The translations under genes were made by a program, and so were the position numbers. 64,000 nucleotides of DNA. It comes from Micromonospora sp. BL4 (lineage in GTDB: Bacteria > Actinomycetota > Actinomycetes > Mycobacteriales > Micromonosporaceae). The notes under the pieces are model-generated. The model had not been told where the DNA came from and made no database searches. It was given only the letters and a program-made list of their open reading frames with translations. The stretch spans positions 29,575 through 93,574 of the forward strand of contig NZ_RCVJ01000078.1 of NCBI RefSeq assembly GCF_003667505.1, read 5' to 3'. Numbering within the stretch: the first letter of the stretch is position 1; every line of letters begins with the position of its first letter. This document shows positions 60,044 to 64,000 of the stretch, piece after piece.

Positions 60044-60853
60044 GTGATCCAGGCGACCGACACCATCCGACGTCCCGACGAGGTGCCCGGCGTGGGCCGG
60101 GTGCTGGTGGTGATCCCCACCTACAACGAGGCCGACAACATCGCCGCGATCGTGGGCCGGGTCCGCCGGGCCGCCCCGGCGGTGCAGATCCTGATCGCCG
60201 ACGACAACAGCCCCGACGGCACCGGCGCCATCGCCGACGCCCTCGCCGACGGCGACGCGCACGTGCAGGTGCTGCACCGCGAGGGCAAACAGGGCCTCGG
60301 GGCGGCGTACCTGGCCGGCTTCGACTGGGCGGGCGAGCGCGGCTACCAGGCCGTGGTGGAGATGGACGCCGACGGCTCGCACGCCCCGGAGGACCTGCCG
60401 GCGCTGCTGCGGGCCGCCGCCGACGCGGACGTGGTGATCGGATCGCGGTGGACCAGCGGCGCGCGGGTGGTGAACTGGCCGCTGCGGCGGCTGCTGCTGT
60501 CCCGCATGGGCAACCTGTACGCGCGCCTCGCGCTGGGCATGCCGGTCTCCGACGCCACCGGCGGCTACCGGGTGTACCGGCTCAGCGCGCTGGACGCCAT
60601 CGACCTGGCGTCGGTGTGCTCGCAGGGCTACTCGTTCCAGGTGGAGTTGTCCCGGCTCGCGCACCAGGCCGGGGTGCGGATCGTGGAGGTGCCGATCACG
60701 TTCGCCGAACGCGAGCGCGGGGACAGCAAGATGAGCCCGCGGATCGTGGCCGAGGCGCTGTGGCGGATCACGACCTGGGGGGTGCAGGACCGCCGGCAGG
60801 CGGTGCGCCGGGGCCTGCACGGCACCGCCACCGGTCAGGTGCGGTGGCCGTGA
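60044..60853 (+). CDS. ppm1: polyprenol-phosphomannose synthase (GT2)
   Basis: The 269-aa protein starts at GTG 60044, with GGAGG 3 bases upstream. It has the GT2 fold: VLVVIPTYNEADNIAAIVGR, LIADDNSPDGTG, then EMDADGSHAPEDLPALL with the catalytic DxD. The DPM-type ending is VEVPITFAERERGDSKMSPR. It transfers mannose from GDP-mannose to polyprenyl phosphate on the inner membrane face, supplying mannosylation of lipoglycans and secreted proteins. It is a separate protein here, downstream of lnt. Confidence 0.93.
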   Translation: MIQATDTIRRPDEVPGVGRVLVVIPTYNEADNIAAIVGRVRRAAPAVQILIADDNSPDGTGAIADALADGDAHVQVLHREGKQGLGAAYLAGFDWAGERGYQAVVEMDADGSHAPEDLPALLRAAADADVVIGSRWTSGARVVNWPLRRLLLSRMGNLYARLALGMPVSDATGGYRVYRLSALDAIDLASVCSQGYSFQVELSRLAHQAGVRIVEVPITFAERERGDSKMSPRIVAEALWRITTWGVQDRRQAVRRGLHGTATGQVRWP

Positions 60854-60975
60854 GCGCGGCCGTGTCATGCTGGATGGGCGGGACACGTTCCTGTGTGGCC
60901 GACGTTCATTCGGTCCGGAGTGCCGCTCTGCGGCCCGGAGGCCGAATTATCGTCGCGGGATGGCGATGAGGTGAG

Positions 60976-61500
60976 ATGCGCCGAGGACTGAGGTTCGTAC
61001 CGTTGGCCCTGCTGCTGGCGGTGGTGCTGGAGATTGCGGTGTTCGTCCTGGTGGGGCGGGCGCTGGGGTTCGGTGCGGCGGTGCTGCTGGTGTTCGCGGC
61101 CTCGCTGCTCGGGCTGGTGCTGCTGCGCCGGGAGGGGATGCGCGCCTGGCGTGGTTTCCGCTCCGCCACCACAGCGCGGCAGCCACCGGGACGGCAGGTG
61201 ACCGACGGGCTCGTCGGGTTGGGCGGCGCGCTGTTGCTGGCGGTGCCCGGTCTGGTCAGCGGGCTGGTGGGGTTGCTGCTGCTCGTGCCGCCGGTGCGGC
61301 GTCTGGCCCGCTCCGGGGTGCAACGCACCACCGAGCGGCGGGTGTCGTCGATGGTCGCCGGTGACCTGTTCGGGCCGCGTACGGTGCGGGTCCGCCAGGG
61401 TGCGCCGCAACCGACAGCGCCGGCGCAAACGGAGCAGCCGGTGGTGGTCGACGGCGGCCGGGCCATCGAGGGCGAGATCATCGAGCCTGGCCGCAACTGA
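60976..61500 (+). CDS. fxsA: FxsA-family membrane protein
   Basis: The 174-aa protein starts MRRGLRFVPLALLLAVVLEI. The family core has TM helices at about 5-28, 30-48 and 75-102, with LLRREGMRAWRGFR and the conserved P-G-L-V-S-G-L segment AVPGLVSGLVGLLLLVPPVR. The hydrophilic C-terminus ends in an acidic GRAIEGEIIEPGRN. FxsA proteins are cytoplasmic-membrane proteins linked to phage exclusion in E. coli; the native role is unknown. Confidence 0.9.
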   Translation: MRRGLRFVPLALLLAVVLEIAVFVLVGRALGFGAAVLLVFAASLLGLVLLRREGMRAWRGFRSATTARQPPGRQVTDGLVGLGGALLLAVPGLVSGLVGLLLLVPPVRRLARSGVQRTTERRVSSMVAGDLFGPRTVRVRQGAPQPTAPAQTEQPVVVDGGRAIEGEIIEPGRN

Positions 61501-61508
61501 CGTCGGAC

Positions 61509-61551
61509 ACGACGGCGCCCCCGGGGGAAAGATCCCCGGGGGCGCCGTCGT
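61509..61551. terminator. bidirectional terminator, GGGG-GAAAGAT-CCCC type
   Basis: The 18-bp arm 61509-61526 pairs perfectly with 61534-61551 around the loop GAAAGAT. It lies between the convergent stops of fxsA (61500) and rbpA (61567). The inner 25 bases nearly repeat those at 49579-49605. Confidence 0.85.
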
Positions 61552-61566
61552 CGTGCGGGTTGCGGC

Positions 61567-61908
61567 TCAGGCGCGGCCGCGGCGGGTACGAACCTCCTGG
61601 AGCCTCTCGGCGAGGATGTCCTCAAGCTCGGCGATCGAGCGCCGCTCCAGCAGCATGTCCCAGTGGGTACGCGGCGGCTTGGCCTTCTTCTGCTCCGGCT
61701 CGCTGCCGTCGACGAGTCGAGCGACGCTGCCGTCGAACTTGCACTCCCAGGTCGTCGGGACCTCGGCGTCGACGGCGAACGGCACCTCGAACTGGTGGCC
61801 CTTGGCGCAGAGGTACTCGCGGGTCTGGCGCGGCGCGAGCTCCGTGTTGCGGTCGGATTCATAGCTGACCGCGCCCAGGCGGCTTCCGCGCAGCATACGC
61901 TCGCCCAT
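61567..61908 (-). CDS. rbpA: RNA polymerase-binding protein RbpA
   Basis: The 113-aa protein starts MGERMLRGSRLGAVSYESDR. The order matches RbpA: basic N-terminal tail, core with zinc or structural Cys residues (REYLCAKGHQFEVPF, TTWECKFDGSVARLV), basic linker (EPEQKKAKPPRTHWDMLLER) and sigma-interaction helix (SIAELEDILAERLQEVRTR). It stabilises RNA polymerase holoenzyme with the primary sigma factor and is actinobacteria-specific. A possible SigR-type promoter lies upstream. Confidence 0.95.
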   Translation of the reverse strand: MGERMLRGSRLGAVSYESDRNTELAPRQTREYLCAKGHQFEVPFAVDAEVPTTWECKFDGSVARLVDGSEPEQKKAKPPRTHWDMLLERRSIAELEDILAERLQEVRTRRGRA

Positions 61909-61949
61909 GATCGACTTCCCCTCGTTCGTGGTGCTGGTCTTCTGGGTGT

Positions 61950-61976
61950 AACGGTGCGTTCCCGTCGAGCCATTCC
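61950..61976 (-). promoter_or_regulatory. possible SigR-type promoter of rbpA
   Basis: On the minus strand GGGAAT (core GGAAT, plus 61972-61976) is followed after 19 bases by GTT (plus 61950-61952), about 42 bases before the rbpA ATG. The SigR consensus is GGAAT-N18/19-GTT, and rbpA is a known SigR target in Streptomyces coelicolor. Confidence 0.6.
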
Positions 61977-62130
61977 CGCCCGAGGGCGTGAGGCGTCCAC
62001 GGGTGGGCCGGGACCAAGGGTAGCCGGCCTGGACGGTCACCCGGCCAGGTGATCCCCGGCCGGGTCGGAACGGTGGAGTGTTTCGGCCGCCACCGGGGAT
62101 GTTAACCGCCCGAGTGCAGCGGAGGTTGCG

Positions 62131-63612
62131 ATGGCCCATGACGTCCCGGTCGAGCGTCCCGCTGCCAACGGGCGGACGTTCTTCGGTCATCCCCGGGCAC
62201 TGGCCACCCTCTTCCTCACTGAGATGTGGGAGCGGTTCAGCTTCTACGGCATGCGGGCGATCCTCGTGCTGTACCTGACGGCCGAGGCCGCCGACGACGG
62301 GCTGGGCCTGAGCGAGTCCAGCGCCAACGCCGTCTACGGCACGTACAACGCGATGGTGTACCTGATGGCGCTGCCCGGCGGCTGGGTCGCCGACCGGCTG
62401 ATCGGGGCCCGGCGCAGCGTGCTGTGGGGCGGGGTGGTGATCGCCGCCGGGCACTACGTGATGGCGGTGCCGACGCGGTGGAGCGTCTTCGCCGGGATGA
62501 CCCTGATCGTCGTGGGCACCGGCCTGCTCAAACCCAACATCTCCACCATGGTCGGCGCCCTGTACGACCGGGACTCGCCGCGCCGCGACGCCGGCTTCTC
62601 GATCTTCTACATGGGCATCAACCTGGGCGCGTTCATCGCCCCGCTGATCACCGGCTTCCTCGGGGAGAAGATCAACTGGCATCTGGGGTTCGCCGTCGCC
62701 GCGGTCGGGATGACCTTCGGCGTGATCCAGTACGTCCTGGGCCGGCGCAACCTGGGCGACGCCGGGGCCCGCCCGGCCGACCCGCTGCTCGGCGCCGACC
62801 GCCGACGGGCGCTCACCCGCGCGGGCGTGGCGGTCGCGGTGCTCGTCGTGCTCGTGGCCGCCCTCGCGTTGACCGGGCTTTTCACCGTCAACACGGTGGT
62901 GAACACGCTCACCGCGGTCACCGTGCTGGTCACCGTCGGCTACTTCGCCCGGATCATGACCGACCGGGAACTCAGCGCGACCGAACGCAGCCGGATGAAG
63001 GCGTACCTGTGGCTGTTCGTGTTCGCCGCCGCGTTCTGGCTCATCTACGACCAGGCCGGGTCGGTGCTGAACATCTTCGCCGCCGAGCGCACCGACCGGG
63101 ACGTGGCCGGCTTCACCTTCCCGGCGTCCTGGCTCCAGTCGGTCAACCCCATCCTGGTCATCATCGGCGCGCCGCTGTTCGCGCTGCTCTGGCTGCGCGT
63201 GGGCAACCGCGTGTCGACGCCGGTGAAGTTCGCCGTCGGCCTGGTCCTCAACGGCCTGTCGTTCGTGCTGATGGCCGCCGCCGCGCAGGCCGCCGTCGGC
63301 GGTGACCTGGTGTCCCCGTGGTGGCTGGTGGCGGTCTTCGCCATCCAGGTCGCCGGCGAGCTGTCGCTGAGCCCGGTCGGCCTGTCCGCCACCACCAAGC
63401 TGGCGCCGGTGAAGTACGCCAGCCAGATGCTGGGCCTGTGGTTCCTCGCCACCGCCGTCGGCGACGCGATCGGCGGGCAGGTGGCGCGGCTCGCCGACAC
63501 CTGGTCCGAGTCGACCTACTTCCTCACCTTCGGCCTCGCGTCGGTGGCGTTCGGGCTGGGCGCGGTGATGTTCGCCCGGCACATCCGCGCGCTGATGGCC
63601 GGCATCCACTGA
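62131..63612 (+). CDS. POT-family peptide:H+ symporter
   Basis: The 493-aa protein with about 14 hydrophobic segments carries the POT hallmark LTEMWERFSFYGMRAILVLY (ExxER in TM1). It also has GGWVADRLIGARR after TM2, GTGLLKPNISTMVGALY, FSIFYMGINLGAFIAPLITG and the late ELSLSPVGLSATTKLAP. It imports di- and tripeptides with protons (DtpT/PepT type). It stands as a single gene with convergent neighbours. Confidence 0.94.
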   Translation: MAHDVPVERPAANGRTFFGHPRALATLFLTEMWERFSFYGMRAILVLYLTAEAADDGLGLSESSANAVYGTYNAMVYLMALPGGWVADRLIGARRSVLWGGVVIAAGHYVMAVPTRWSVFAGMTLIVVGTGLLKPNISTMVGALYDRDSPRRDAGFSIFYMGINLGAFIAPLITGFLGEKINWHLGFAVAAVGMTFGVIQYVLGRRNLGDAGARPADPLLGADRRRALTRAGVAVAVLVVLVAALALTGLFTVNTVVNTLTAVTVLVTVGYFARIMTDRELSATERSRMKAYLWLFVFAAAFWLIYDQAGSVLNIFAAERTDRDVAGFTFPASWLQSVNPILVIIGAPLFALLWLRVGNRVSTPVKFAVGLVLNGLSFVLMAAAAQAAVGGDLVSPWWLVAVFAIQVAGELSLSPVGLSATTKLAPVKYASQMLGLWFLATAVGDAIGGQVARLADTWSESTYFLTFGLASVAFGLGAVMFARHIRALMAGIH

Positions 63613-63621
63613 CCGCCCACG

Positions 63622-64000
63622 TCACCGGGTGGCGTCGTCGGGCGTGGCGGCGCCGAGCCGGGCCAGCGCCACGGCCAGGTCGCTGACCTGGTCGCCGAGC
63701 TGCGCCACCCGCCGCTGAGCCAGGTCACGGTCGGTCTCGGCGGCCTCCAGCCGTACCGTCAAAGCGGTGAGCCGGCCCTCGGCGGTGGCCGCGGCCTGCC
63801 GGGCGGCCGTCAGCTCGGCGGCGAGGGTGTCGCGTTGCGCGGCGGTCGCCGTCAGCTCCGCGCGCAGCCGCGCGGCCAGCTCGGCGGCCTCCTGCCGGGC
63901 GTTGTCGGCCTCCCGCGCGGCGGCCTGCGCGCGGTCGCGGGCCCGGTCGGCCTGCTCCCGGGCCCGGGCCGCGCCACCCAGCTCACCCCAGTACCCGTAC
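63622..64000 (-). CDS. coiled-coil protein, 5' end outside the window
   Basis: The last 125 codons are visible, ending RLGAATPDDATR-stop. The sequence is almost pure Ala/Arg/Glu/Leu heptads (ARQEAAELAARLRAELTATA, then AETDRDLAQRRVAQLGDQV), a long coiled coil. The start lies beyond the right edge. No enzyme domain is visible; its function cannot be judged from this part. Confidence 0.7.
   Translation of the reverse strand, partial: YGYWGELGGAARAREQADRARDRAQAAAREADNARQEAAELAARLRAELTATAAQRDTLAAELTAARQAAATAEGRLTALTVRLEAAETDRDLAQRRVAQLGDQVSDLAVALARLGAATPDDATR

Noticed and set aside
58447..60120. Long open frame antisense to lnt
   Set aside because: Low-complexity Gly/Gln/Arg/His sequence opposite a gene with an intact Glu-Lys-Cys triad.

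Overview
The window reads as chromosome of a high-GC, GTG-rich actinomycete, most likely a member of the Micromonosporaceae (Micromonospora-like). This is an inference. It rests on RbpA, a polyprenol-phosphomannose synthase behind an apolipoprotein N-acyltransferase, an AfsR/SARP regulator, several ECF sigma factors, many likely leaderless genes and a B12-dependent lysine-degradation operon. I saw no tRNA, rRNA, CRISPR array, integrase, transposase or complete insertion sequence.

1-4.1 kb: a truncated methyltransferase diverges from an XRE-cupin regulator that has a palindromic operator just before its start. A TetR gene then diverges from a MarR/DHA2-efflux operon across an intergenic region with two inverted repeats. 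4.2-10.2 kb: a tightly coupled minus-strand operon of three large proteins (560, 521 and 925 aa) that I cannot assign. This is the best candidate for an undescribed system. 10.3-12.1 kb: ArsR and HxlR regulators and a FrnE-type thiol oxidoreductase. 12.3-15.6 kb: a small protein coupled to a multi-spanning M48 metalloprotease. 15.6-19.4 kb: AttH/CrtC-like, SDR and cupin genes downstream of a MocR regulator with direct repeats before the cupin start.

19.6-26.5 kb: two ECF modules. An ECF41/SigJ-type sigma factor sits at the end of a minus-strand operon. A 30-bp-arm inverted repeat at 21.45-21.53 kb looks like two back-to-back copies of an ECF41-type promoter, one for that operon and one for a CopC-like / NmrA-like / membrane-protein operon. 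The two operons also carry paralogous 4-TM proteins. Next is an ECF42/DGPF module (DUF6069, YciI, sigma factor, RibD-like reductase).

26.5-33.4 kb: a patchy, decayed accessory region, with visibly lower GC between about 27.8 and 29.2 kb. It holds a frameshifted aminoglycoside-phosphotransferase-like gene, a RibD-like remnant, a 4-TM protein, a SLATT/DUF4231-like protein, a frameshifted orphan gene, a DUF7660 protein, a PLP decarboxylase, a methyltransferase, a cupin remnant and a 43-aa ORF followed by a hairpin. 33.4-36.2 kb: an AfsR-like SARP regulator with a frameshift in a G-run.

36.4-49.5 kb: mostly housekeeping or envelope genes: holin-like protein, lipid kinase, 5'-3' exonuclease, DUF4037 protein, MFS exporter, an HxlR-peroxiredoxin fusion, a secreted GH18 chitinase, aminopeptidase P-like enzyme plus acyl-CoA dehydrogenase, an Lrp regulator, a phosphatase, CsbD, YnfA and a polysaccharide deacetylase.

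49.6-57.9 kb: lysine degradation. kamA (lysine 2,3-aminomutase) diverges from kdd, an amidohydrolase, kamD, kamE, a hotdog ammonia-lyase and a MutL-type ATPase, all but the first joined by overlapping stop/start codons or short gaps. 57.9-58.4 kb: a gene-poor stretch with a promoter-like and a terminator-like element. 58.4-64 kb: lnt, ppm1, fxsA, rbpA (with a possible SigR-type promoter), a POT peptide transporter and a truncated coiled-coil protein.
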